A stretch of 64,000 nt of DNA from Pseudomonas sp. TH43 (GTDB lineage Bacteria; Pseudomonadota; Gammaproteobacteria; Pseudomonadales; Pseudomonadaceae), in assembly GCF_016650635.1 (NCBI RefSeq), contig NZ_JAEKFI010000002.1, forward strand, positions 124,001-188,000. The letters are read 5' to 3'. This document shows, piece after piece, positions 35,814-43,366 of this stretch (positions are counted from its first letter, which is position 1; the number at the start of each line of letters is the position of its first letter). The notes under the pieces were generated by a model. It was not told the DNA's origin, ran no database searches, and was given only the letters and a program-made list of their open reading frames with translations. Position numbers and translations under genes: made by a program.

Positions 35814-36218
35814 TCAGGCCTGACGCTGGTGCTTATCGATCTGCTCGTGACGCTCTTGAGCTTCGATGCAGTACTTGGTGGTCGGGCTGATCAGCAGGCG
35901 CTTCAGGCCAATGGCCTCGCCGCTGTCGTCGCACCAGCCAAAGCTGTCTTCCTTGATGCGCTCAAGGGCTTGTTCCAATTGCGGCAGCATGCGCTGGTCG
36001 CGATCGATCGCGTTCACCAGCCAGGTGCGCTCTTCTTCAACCGAAGCCGCGTCCGCCGGGTCAGCCGGGGTGTCCAGGCTTTCGATGGCGATGCGGTTTT
36101 GCTCAATGCGCTCGTGGGTTTCGACTTTCATGTTCTGCAACAGCTCAGTGAAGAAAGCGTGCTGCTCGGCATTCATGTAGTCATCTGCCGGCATGGCCAG
36201 CAACTTGTCCTTTGTCAT
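35814..36218 (-). CDS. dksA2: DksA2-type RNA polymerase-binding protein (zinc-independent)
   Basis: The 134-residue protein has the DksA coiled-coil (LLQNMKVETHERIEQ to ERIKED) with the tip motif DPADAA (Asp53, Asp56, Ala58) that enters the polymerase secondary channel. The globular end keeps only Cys96 and Cys117; the other two zinc positions are Ser99 and Ala120. This matches P. aeruginosa DksA2, which works without zinc and substitutes for DksA when zinc is scarce. ATG 36218 with GAGAT upstream gives the family length. No Zur box was identified. Confidence 0.85.
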   Translation of the reverse strand: MTKDKLLAMPADDYMNAEQHAFFTELLQNMKVETHERIEQNRIAIESLDTPADPADAASVEEERTWLVNAIDRDQRMLPQLEQALERIKEDSFGWCDDSGEAIGLKRLLISPTTKYCIEAQERHEQIDKHQRQA

Positions 36219-36661
36219 TGATATCTCTATAAAAAAACGTGCATTAAGGCGAATTAGGGAGCGTTTCGACGAACCGTGTCCGGTCGACGAAAAGGCATCG
36301 TTTATTGCAAACGCCACCCGGCACTCAATTTACGAGGGGCGGCAGTCTAAGGCCCGTTTGAGGCCTCAGCAACTGTAAATACAGGGAATCTGTCCAACAA
36401 AGCCCGGAAACTGCTCTGACACAGGCTTCATAGCGGTCATCGGAGTGCGTTTATAGCAAGAAATTCAGTCGAGCGGCTGTATATAGAAGACAAACGGCTA
36501 ACAGAGCAATCTCGGATCGCCGCATTTTCATGCGCCAGTGCATCGTTTCAGCCAAGCAGACCCGCAAAAGCCCTCCTAATATCAGCCACACCGCAACCCT
36601 CCTGTGGCGAGCCAGATTGCTCCCTCGCCACAGGATGATCGATCAGCCCGAAGGATGACTT
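36219..36661. other. Intergenic region, 443 bases
   Basis: No gene was found. It holds the promoters of the divergent dksA2 and RpiR genes; near the right end (36600-36635) is a hairpin with arms TCCTGTGGCGAG / CTCGCCACAGGA, a further repeated Pseudomonas palindrome. Confidence 0.6.
36600..36635. repeat. Palindromic repeat (CTGTGGCGAG class)
   Basis: The perfect 12-base arms are separated by 12 bases. Related half-sites (CTCCCTCGCCACAG) occur at about 41225-41245 and 45295-45312. Confidence 0.75.
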
Positions 36662-37570
36662 ATGCCCCGCCCCGATCTGCCGGCCAATGAAGCGCAGCCG
36701 CTCGCCAGCCCCCCGATCAACGCCGAGCGCTTACTGCAACTGATCACCGAAGAATACGAAGCCCTGCCACGCCAGCTCAAACGCATCGCCAGCTACATGA
36801 GCCAGCAGAGCGACAGGATCATGGTCGATCGCATCAGCGACATCGCCCGAGAGTGCGAGGTCCACCCGTCCGCCATCGTGCGCTTCTCGCAACGCTTTGG
36901 TTTTAGCGGCTTCAGCGAAATGCAGGCGCTGTTTCGCAGCGCCTACACCCACAAAGCCTCGCCCGTGCAGAACTACCAACAACGCATCCGCAGCATGATC
37001 GCCAACCAGTCGCAGAAAGCCAGCGACGGCGACCTCGCCCGCGAATGCATTGACGCCACCCGCTCCGGCATCGAACGCCTGGGCCGTGAACTCGACGATG
37101 TTGCGTTCGAAACAGCCGTCGACCTCATCGCCAACGCCGACAACATCTACGTCGTCGGCGTACGCCGTTCCTTCGCCGTAGCCGACTACCTCGTTTACAA
37201 CTTGCAACACACTCACAAGCGCATTCAACTGGTTTCCGGGCTCGGCGGCAGCTATCGCGAGCAGATGCGCAGCGTGCGCGCCAACGACCTGGTCATCGCC
37301 ATCAGCTTCACCCCCTACGCCAAGGAAACCCAACACTGCCTGCGCTACGCCCGCCAGCAACGGGCCAACACGCTAATCCTCACCGACAGCCACCTCTCGC
37401 CCCTGGCAAAACACGCCAACAGCGTGTTGCTGGTCAACGAAGGCAGCGCCCTCGCCTTTCGTTCGCTGAGCGCAACGCTGTGCCTGTGTCAGGCGTTGTT
37501 CGTGGCAGTAGCCTATCGCCTTGAACTGAATGTCGATGAGATTCACGAACAAGCCGGATTCGACGACTGA
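36662..37570 (+). CDS. MurR/RpiR-family transcriptional regulator
   Basis: The 302-residue protein has an N-terminal RpiR HTH (LKRIASYMSQQSDRIMVDRI, CEVHPSAIVRFSQRFGFSGF) and a C-terminal SIS sugar-phosphate-binding domain (YVVGVRRSFAVADYLVYNLQ, DLVIAISFTPYAKET). GAAGGAT precedes ATG 36662. The neighbours are a GST and AlkC, not sugar genes, so the target and ligand are unknown. Confidence 0.9.
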   Translation: MPRPDLPANEAQPLASPPINAERLLQLITEEYEALPRQLKRIASYMSQQSDRIMVDRISDIARECEVHPSAIVRFSQRFGFSGFSEMQALFRSAYTHKASPVQNYQQRIRSMIANQSQKASDGDLARECIDATRSGIERLGRELDDVAFETAVDLIANADNIYVVGVRRSFAVADYLVYNLQHTHKRIQLVSGLGGSYREQMRSVRANDLVIAISFTPYAKETQHCLRYARQQRANTLILTDSHLSPLAKHANSVLLVNEGSALAFRSLSATLCLCQALFVAVAYRLELNVDEIHEQAGFDD

Positions 37571-37631
37571 CATTTTCCTCAAGCTCGGCTAGGTTATGCC
37601 TTCCCATCGGATTGACTTGAAGGAACGCGTC

Positions 37632-38237
37632 ATGAAATTGATCGGCATGCTCGACTCCCCTTACGTGCGCCGCGTAGCGATCTCCGCCAAACGCCTGGGG
37701 ATTGACCTCGAACACGAGTCAGTCTCGGTGTTCCGCCACTTCGAGCAATTCCAGCAGATCAACCCGGTGGTCAAAGCGCCTACGCTGATCCTCGATGACG
37801 GCGTGGTGCTCATGGACTCGACGCTGATCCTCGACTACCTCGAAGCCAGTTCAGGCAAAAGCCTGCTGCCGAAAGAATTGCGCCAACGCGCCCACGCCCT
37901 GCGCCTGATCGGCCTCAGCCTCGCCGCCTGCGAAAAAGCCGTGCAGCTTTATTACGAACGCAACCTGCGCCCGGCCGATATCCAATACCAACCGTGGGTC
38001 GAACGCGTCGAAGGCCAACTCGCCGCCGCGTTTACCGCCCTCGAACAAGAACTCGAGCAAAACGGCCTGCCCACCGACGGCACCCTGACCCAGGCCGGCA
38101 TCAGCCTCGCCGTCGCGTGGAGCTTCACCGACCTCGTCGTCCCCGACCAGATCGACACCCGGCGCTACCCCCATATCGCGCAATACACCGCCTACGCCGA
38201 AACGCTCGAAGCGTTCGTCAGCACGCCGATGAACTGA
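37632..38237 (+). CDS. Glutathione S-transferase family protein
   Basis: The 201-residue protein has an N-terminal thioredoxin-like domain (KLIGMLDSPYVRRVAISAK with Ser9 as likely catalytic residue, then KAPTLILDDGVVLMDSTLI, the cis-Pro and Glu/Asp-Ser glutathione site) and an all-helical C-terminal domain. AAGGA precedes ATG 37632. It ends two bases before the GTG start of alkC, suggesting one transcript. Confidence 0.88.
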   Translation: MKLIGMLDSPYVRRVAISAKRLGIDLEHESVSVFRHFEQFQQINPVVKAPTLILDDGVVLMDSTLILDYLEASSGKSLLPKELRQRAHALRLIGLSLAACEKAVQLYYERNLRPADIQYQPWVERVEGQLAAAFTALEQELEQNGLPTDGTLTQAGISLAVAWSFTDLVVPDQIDTRRYPHIAQYTAYAETLEAFVSTPMN

Positions 38238-38239
38238 CC

Positions 38240-39346
38240 GTGAGCACCACCGACACCGCCGCCCCGGCGTTAAAGGAAATCTTCAACGCCGAACGCCTGC
38301 GACATATCGCTGACGAAATGAGCGCCGTGTATCCCGCGTTCAAGGCCAAGGCGTTTCTCAAACATGCTCAGGACGGACTTGCTGAGTTATCAGTGATGCA
38401 ACGCATGGCGCGTGTCAGCGAAAGCCTGCATGCCGTGCTGCCGCTGGGTTACGAAGATTCACTCGACGTGCTTTTTCAGCTAGCACCACGGCTCAACAGT
38501 GGATTCGTCAGCATGTGCCTGCCGCACTACGTCGCGAGCTACGGCGGGCACGCATTCGATACCTCCATGGAAGCCCTGAAATACTTCACGACGTTCGGCT
38601 CATCCGAATTCGCCATCCGCCACTTTCTGCGCAGCGACCTGGAACGCTCGCTTGAATTGATGCACGACTGGGCACAAGACGAAAACCACCACGTCCGCCG
38701 CCTCGCCAGCGAAGGCAGCCGCCCTCGCCTGCCTTGGTCGTTTCGGCTGGAAGCGGTGCAAGCCAATCCTCAGTTGGCCGCCGGAATATTGGATCGATTG
38801 AAGGCCGACGACAGCCTCTACGTGCGCAAGTCCGTGGCGAATCACCTGAATGACGTCACCAAAGAGCACCCGGAATGGGTGCTGGATGTGATTGAGGGTT
38901 GGTCGCTGGAGAACAAACACACCGCGTGGATTGCCAAGCATGCGTTGCGGAGTTTGATCAAACAGGGGGACGTGCGCGCGCTGACGGTGATTGGCGCGGG
39001 GGCGAAGGCTGAGGTTGAGTTGCTGGATGTGCGGGTTGAACCGGCGGTGGTGCAGTTGGGTGAGACGATTACGTTGTCGTTTACGGTGAAGTCCACCGTG
39101 GCGCATGAGCAGCGGTTGGTGATTGATTATGCGATTGACTATGTGAAGGCGAATGGCGGGGTTTCGAGGAAGGTTTTTAAGTTGAAGACGGTGGCGTTGG
39201 CGGGGTTTGGGAGTGAGGTGGTCCGGCGGAGTCAGCAGATTAAGGACTTCACTACGCGCAAGCATCATGTTGGGCGGCATGGGGTTCGGGTGATGGTTAA
39301 TGGTGAGGTGTTGGCCGAGGCAGGGTTTGACATCGTCATAGGCTGA
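38240..39346 (+). CDS. alkC: DNA glycosylase AlkC (HEAT-like with C-terminal Ig-like domain)
   Basis: The 368-residue protein is built of HEAT-like repeats (residues about 1-250, e.g. AIRHFLRSDLERSLELMHDWAQDENHHVRRLASEG and SLYVRKSVANHLNDV) followed by a beta-rich Ig-like domain (residues about 255-368: VELLDVRVEPAVVQLGETITLSF). This is the arrangement known from P. fluorescens AlkC, which excises cationic N3-methyl bases without base flipping. The start is GTG 38240, two bases after the GST stop. Codon use in the last third becomes GT-rich, without any break in the frame. Confidence 0.85.
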   Translation: MSTTDTAAPALKEIFNAERLRHIADEMSAVYPAFKAKAFLKHAQDGLAELSVMQRMARVSESLHAVLPLGYEDSLDVLFQLAPRLNSGFVSMCLPHYVASYGGHAFDTSMEALKYFTTFGSSEFAIRHFLRSDLERSLELMHDWAQDENHHVRRLASEGSRPRLPWSFRLEAVQANPQLAAGILDRLKADDSLYVRKSVANHLNDVTKEHPEWVLDVIEGWSLENKHTAWIAKHALRSLIKQGDVRALTVIGAGAKAEVELLDVRVEPAVVQLGETITLSFTVKSTVAHEQRLVIDYAIDYVKANGGVSRKVFKLKTVALAGFGSEVVRRSQQIKDFTTRKHHVGRHGVRVMVNGEVLAEAGFDIVIG

Positions 39347-39455
39347 TGGCTTTGAACGACTAGGGGGTGGGGCTGCTTTCTTGAATGTGGGTTGACTGAT
39401 GAAATGCGTTTTGGCTATTCGAATGATTCGCAACGTGACAGATTTATTTTTTGAA

Positions 39456-40828
39456 GAGAGTGTCAGATTTTTTGTGTGCGGGCCGTTAATGGCCTGCCGT
39501 CAGGCAGGCCTTCATTTCACCAGTTAGACCTGATGAATCGGTCCCCGTACAAAACCGCAAATTGATTCATAGCGTTTTTCCAGTCATGGGCGGCGCTTCC
39601 CCAGTTGGCGGTGATGTTTTGCAGTGCCAGCCAGATCAGTTTCGTCGCGGCTTCGTCGGTTGGAAAGTGACCTCTTGTCTTGATGATCTTGCGCAGCTGC
39701 GAGTTGATACTCTCGATGGCATTGGTGGTGTAGATCACCTTTCGTATGGCTGGCGGGAACACAAAGAACGGGATAACTCGATCCCAAGCGCGTCGCCAGG
39801 CTGCAACCACCGTTGGATATTGCTTGCCCCAAGGCCCCGATTCGAAGGCATCCAGAGCTTGCTCGGCGACTTCGGCGTTGAGTGCTTGATAAATCGGTTT
39901 CAGGGCCTTGGCCAGTTCGCGACGCTTGTCCCATGCCGCGTAATCAAGGCTGTTGCGGATCAGGTGAACGATGCATGTCTGCAACGCTGTCTGAGGAAAC
40001 ACTGCACTCAAGGCTTCAGGCATGCCTTTGAGACCATCCGTTACCGCAATCAGGACATCTTCGACACCTCGGGTTTTAAGGTCGTTGAAGACTTTCATCC
40101 AGAACTTGGCGCCCTCTGTGTTCTCAATCCAGATGCCCAGAATGTCGCGGGTGCCGTCCGGAAGTACGCCCAGAGCCAGGTAAATCGCTTTGTTGCGAAC
40201 CACGCCTTCATCACGGATTTTAACCCGCAGCGCATCAAAGAAAATGACCGGGTACATGGGCTCGAGGGGCCGTTGTTGCCACGTACTGACTTCCTCCAGA
40301 ACAGCGTCGGTAACGGTGCTGATGAAGTCATGGGAGACATCTGTTGCGTACTGTTCCGAGAGAAATGCACGAATCTCACGAACGCTCATGCCGCGGGCAT
40401 ACATGGCAATGATCTTGTCATCAAAGCCTGTAAAACGCCGCTCGTGTTTGGGGATCAAAATCGGAGAAAAGCTGCCGTCACGGTCTCTGGGAATATCCAG
40501 ACGCAACGGGCCGTCATCGGTCAGCACGGTTTTGCCGCTCTTGCCGTTACGCTGGTTACTCGAATCCTCAGGGCGCTCCGCGCCCTGAGGATAGCCAAGG
40601 TGAAGTCCCAACTCGGCACCAAGGGCTCTTTCGATAAGCGCCTTTTTGAACGCCATCGCGGCATCCTGAATCGCTTCGGCACTCATCGTCTCGCTGAGGA
40701 ACTGGTCGATCAGCTCTTTTGGAATGGACGGAAGGTCACGCTTGGCCTCACGGGCCGGTTTCTTTTTGGTTGGCATACATGCACCTCTGCAGCATGTTAT
40801 GCCCGAACACAAAATTTATGACACTCCC
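39456..40828 (-). mobile_element. IS256-family insertion sequence, copy 2 (inverted)
   Basis: It has the same length (1373 bases), ends and transposase as copy 1 at 19836-21208, in opposite orientation. A perfect eight-base duplication TTTTTGAA flanks it (39448-39455 and 40829-40836). Because each copy has its own target duplication, the pair are independent insertions and not the ends of one compound transposon. Confidence 0.95.
39517..40776 (-). CDS. IS256-family transposase (copy 2)
   Basis: The 419-residue protein is identical to the copy at 19888-21147, with the same three DDE regions and the same ATG. It is transcribed in the same direction as the hypothetical gene at 40816-41121, into whose end the element is inserted. 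Confidence 0.95.
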   Translation of the reverse strand: MPTKKKPAREAKRDLPSIPKELIDQFLSETMSAEAIQDAAMAFKKALIERALGAELGLHLGYPQGAERPEDSSNQRNGKSGKTVLTDDGPLRLDIPRDRDGSFSPILIPKHERRFTGFDDKIIAMYARGMSVREIRAFLSEQYATDVSHDFISTVTDAVLEEVSTWQQRPLEPMYPVIFFDALRVKIRDEGVVRNKAIYLALGVLPDGTRDILGIWIENTEGAKFWMKVFNDLKTRGVEDVLIAVTDGLKGMPEALSAVFPQTALQTCIVHLIRNSLDYAAWDKRRELAKALKPIYQALNAEVAEQALDAFESGPWGKQYPTVVAAWRRAWDRVIPFFVFPPAIRKVIYTTNAIESINSQLRKIIKTRGHFPTDEAATKLIWLALQNITANWGSAAHDWKNAMNQFAVLYGDRFIRSNW

Positions 40829-41121
40829 TTTTTGAATATTAAGCTATGCAGATCTATCTCTGCATAGTTCCCCGCCTCGCTGTTGTATAGAAAGATCGAG
40901 GACACACTCAGCTCAACTTGTAAAAACTCAACGAGCATTCTGAGACAGCGACTTGCAGGCATAGAAGTCGGCCATACTATCGTTGCTTTACCGAGTTCAT
41001 CATCGTAAGTCCTAATATGAAGCTCATTCATTTCACTCCGAATCACATAGTTGAACCCGCGGTACTCATACCCCAAATATGGGTCAACATCATCAAAGCG
41101 TGCAATTCTTTCAATTTTCAA
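40816..41121 (-). CDS. Hypothetical protein with IS-supplied C-terminus
   Basis: A TTG start at 41121 is chosen because AGGAG precedes it at a good distance; the reading frame extends upstream without a better start. The 101-residue product (LKIERIARFDDVDPYLGYEYRG, then SEMNELHIRTYDDELGKATIVW) is mixed alpha/beta and not recognised. The IS256 copy entered one base before the end of the stop region: the original would end Phe-Lys-Lys-stop, the present frame adds Gly-Val-Ser from the IS end. It may belong to the accessory island on its right. Confidence 0.65.
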   Translation of the reverse strand: MKIERIARFDDVDPYLGYEYRGFNYVIRSEMNELHIRTYDDELGKATIVWPTSMPASRCLRMLVEFLQVELSVSSIFLYNSEAGNYAEIDLHSLIFKKGVS

Positions 41122-41258
41122 AGCAGTCTCCTGAAAGGGGGACGGATTTATTTTCAGAAAATAAGTCGGTCTCTTTTGATTCGCTGGTTTTGTGGCTAAG
41201 GAAGGTTCGCGCCTGATCAAGAGCAAGCTCCCTCGCCACAGATTGTTGCTCGCCCAGC

Positions 41259-41651
41259 CTATTTCATTCCGGTGACGGGCTCTGAAACTGGCTGCTTCAG
41301 TTCGACGTTATCCAACGCCTTGTTAACCGCCAATTCACCCAACATCACCACTTGAGCGATGCCTTGCAATGTGTGGCGGTGTGGCCCGTCCAGCGTTCCG
41401 GCGAAATCGCCGAGCATCACCGTTGCCGATGCCAGGGACTCGCAGGCGTTTGCCAGTAATGACTCGGTGTCGGTTTGCGGGTTGACCATGAACATGCTGC
41501 TGGGGCTGTAGGGCGTGGCCGTATTCGTGGCCGTCGGCAAAAGGTAATGATCGAGGGCGCGTTCAGCGGCTTCGTGGAGTTTTCTTGAACCTAATGATTC
41601 ATAAGGCGATATCGGATCTGTAACCGCTGAATGGGTTGTGGGTTCAGACAT
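41259..41651 (-). CDS. DUF6124 family protein (copy A)
   Basis: The 130-residue protein follows the Pseudomonas DUF6124 pattern: SRKLHEAAERALDHYLLP, a linker, MFMVNPQTDTESLLANACESLASATVML, and IAQVVMLGELAVNKALDNVE. It is helical and lacks a signal peptide. GGAG precedes ATG 41651. It is the second gene after the DUF6124 gene at 41840-42205, with a REP hairpin between them. The copy at 45328-45720 differs at only five residues. The function of the family is unknown. Confidence 0.85.
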   Translation of the reverse strand: MSEPTTHSAVTDPISPYESLGSRKLHEAAERALDHYLLPTATNTATPYSPSSMFMVNPQTDTESLLANACESLASATVMLGDFAGTLDGPHRHTLQGIAQVVMLGELAVNKALDNVELKQPVSEPVTGMK

Positions 41652-41702
41652 CAGGAACTCCAAGCAAGTACCCATCGGGTACTGCAAAAAAATGATCATC
41701 CT

Positions 41703-41786
41703 GTAGGAGCTGCCGCAGGCTGCGATCTTTTGATCTTGATTGTGAAAAAACAAGATCAAAAGATCGCAGCCTTCGGCAGCTCCTAC
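41703..41786. repeat. REP pair between the two DUF6124 genes
   Basis: It is a long hairpin from inverted GTAGGAGCTGCCG cores with AAAAGATC arms. The same element sits at the same place in the duplicated copy (45772-45860), with a slightly different loop. Confidence 0.92.
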
Positions 41787-41839
41787 ATGGAACTCTGATT
41801 TGTGTATGAAGGGGTGGGGCCCTTCATACGGTCTGTCGG

Positions 41840-42205
41840 TTAGTTGGGTAGGCGGCGGCTATCCAGTATTCGATTGACCATGAGTTCGCTCAGCATGATC
41901 ACCTGATGCAGCATCAGCATGGCTCGGCGTTGGGAGTGGTCGACGACGTCGCCGATGTCGCGCGCCATGTCGCTGGCGGCTGCCAATGATTCGCAGGCTT
42001 CGACGAGCAAGGTTTCTTCGTCCACGGAGGGATCGACGAGGAAGATCTTGCTGGACTTGCGGGAGGGGATTGAGAGTTTCAGTGAGCCAGGATTGAGATA
42101 GAAGTTGATGGCGCGGTCGGTCGCCTCTTTTATCTTTTGGGGTTCAAGCGTTGGGTCGTACGGGATCGGATCGGCGTCCGGTGGGTTGGGCGTTACTTTG
42201 AACAT
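41840..42205 (-). CDS. DUF6124 family protein (copy B)
   Basis: The 121-residue protein starts at ATG 42205 (MFKVTPNPPDADPIPYDP) and has the DUF6124 core IFLVDPSVDEETLLVEACESL followed by HQVIMLSELMVNRILDS. It is a paralogue of the downstream gene A. Translation begins seven bases after a GAGAC site that lies in the 3' arm of a conserved pairing region in the leader, so translation is probably controlled by RNA folding. The extension to 42409 runs back through the leader and is not accepted. Confidence 0.85.
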   Translation of the reverse strand: MFKVTPNPPDADPIPYDPTLEPQKIKEATDRAINFYLNPGSLKLSIPSRKSSKIFLVDPSVDEETLLVEACESLAAASDMARDIGDVVDHSQRRAMLMLHQVIMLSELMVNRILDSRRLPN

Positions 42206-42440
42206 AGATGAAGTCTCGTATCGAAATAAATAGGAGCCCTCACCCTCGCTACCAAACGATGGGTGGCGGCCATGCGCGGGTTGGTAGACCGGTCGATACG
42301 AAACCCGGCGCTCACGAATGAGCCCCACGCATGTCCACCAAAAAAACGCCGCCAAATAGAATGACGACATAGGGTGGCGCAATACGAACGTATCAAAGCG
42401 GGCTACCAAACCCGATCACTGTTTTGCAGTGACCGGGAAA
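42206..42440 (-). promoter_or_regulatory. Structured leader of DUF6124 operon, candidate RNA switch (copy 1)
   Basis: Read on the minus strand the order is: a short hairpin (42432-42416), block I (GGGTTTGGTAG at 42413-42403, then GATACG at 42394-42389), a hairpin with a TTCG loop (42323-42310), block II (TCGTATCGA at 42301-42293, CTACCAACCC at 42287-42278), block III (GTTTGGTAG at 42257-42249, TCGATACGA at 42224-42216), ribosome site GAGAC at 42217-42213 and ATG 42205. Block II can pair with I or with III, not both; pairing with III covers the ribosome site. The second copy keeps this with other bases. No gene was found in the remaining stretch 42441-42709. Confidence 0.7.
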
Positions 42441-42709
42441 CGATATAGCCCGCCCCATAGCGGCGTATGCCGGCGGATTCTGTAGTAGGCGTAGGCAACG
42501 GCGCAAGCTGACGTAGCCTTTATGGAGTAACAGTTCGTGTAATTTAAACGTGCTTTAAGCGTTACGTTTACGCGCGGAAAGCGCCCGCCTCCTTCGTGGT
42601 GTTTTCCTACAAACCGTTAGTGATCCAGCCGCACAGGTCCCGGGGAGAAATCGGCGCCAGACCACGATTAAATCCTGCCACCTCGCTTTTTCCTTTATTG
42701 CAGGACGGC

Positions 42710-43366
42710 TTACCAACTCCCGTAAGGAATGCCCCACTTCTCGATATACCGTTTGGATTTCTCACTGACGGGATAGGCGTAGCGCCCTCCATTCTTGCCC
42801 TGACTCGGCCCCAGTGGTTCGATCTCAGCCTGTGCCCGAGCCACTTTGATCGCTTTATGGCAAGAGTCCTTGACCCAAGCCTGCACGACTCCGCCGGGAG
42901 CGAGCCCCAAGTAGACCGACGCCATAAATCGCGCTTCTTGATCAGGAGTTTCCGGGCATCGTTTGTGGATGGATGACGCCATCAGTTGCCTTGCTTGCTC
43001 AGGAATATCCACCCAGGCTTGCCAGGTTTTCTTTTCAACGATTGACTGCCACCGGACATAGATTCGGACGGGAAGACCGGCGCCCACCACTTGTTTACCA
43101 CTGCCGTCCACGATTGACCAACCGCGCGCTGACTCGGTGCCGTCTTCAGGCTCACCACCCGCCGCAGAGCCACCATTTGCTCGGTAGTAGACCCTACCGG
43201 TGATGTCTTGGACGGAACTGTCCTCTACCCAAACCTGCATGTAATCCGGTTCGACGAAGGCCAGTTCCCACCATTCGGACTTGGGGTCATTCGTTCCGGA
43301 GAATGGGTCAGCAGATTGGCAGCCAGTCAAGAACAACACGCATAGCAGGGTCACAATTAATTTCAT
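42710..43366 (-). CDS. DUF2931 family lipoprotein, probable Tle1 immunity protein
   Basis: The 218-residue protein has a lipoprotein signal (MKLIVTLLCVLFLTGCQS, lipobox LTGC) and the DUF2931 pattern WWELAFVEPDYMQVWVEDSS, later GLPVRIYVRWQSIVEKKTWQAWV. DUF2931 lipoproteins are commonly encoded beside type VI lipase effectors and protect the periplasmic side of the producer. The start shares a base with the stop of the effector gene (TAATG), so the two are translationally coupled. The immunity role is inferred from position and family. Confidence 0.8.
   Translation of the reverse strand: MKLIVTLLCVLFLTGCQSADPFSGTNDPKSEWWELAFVEPDYMQVWVEDSSVQDITGRVYYRANGGSAAGGEPEDGTESARGWSIVDGSGKQVVGAGLPVRIYVRWQSIVEKKTWQAWVDIPEQARQLMASSIHKRCPETPDQEARFMASVYLGLAPGGVVQAWVKDSCHKAIKVARAQAEIEPLGPSQGKNGGRYAYPVSEKSKRYIEKWGIPYGSW

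Larger units (their letters stand above)
41144..42503. repeat. Segmental duplication, left copy
   Basis: This block, holding two DUF6124 genes, a REP pair and the structured leader, is repeated in direct orientation at 45213-47896, where an IS2-like element splits it. The coding parts are almost identical; the leader is diverged but keeps its pairing. The homology starts at GACGGATT and fades after the block CGGATTCTG ... GTAGGCAA. Confidence 0.85.

Noticed and set aside
19836..40828. A compound transposon bounded by the IS256 copies
   Set aside because: Each copy has its own different eight-base target duplication, so they inserted separately; the enclosed genes are ordinary backbone.
42206..42409. 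N-terminal extension of DUF6124 copy B into the leader
   Set aside because: The other copy does not keep that frame and paralogues start at the MFKVTP position.
42206..42440. Site-specific recombination site or retron-like RNA in the DUF6124 leader
   Set aside because: No recombinase or reverse transcriptase is nearby, and the overlap with the ribosome site and the TTCG loop favour a cis-acting leader.
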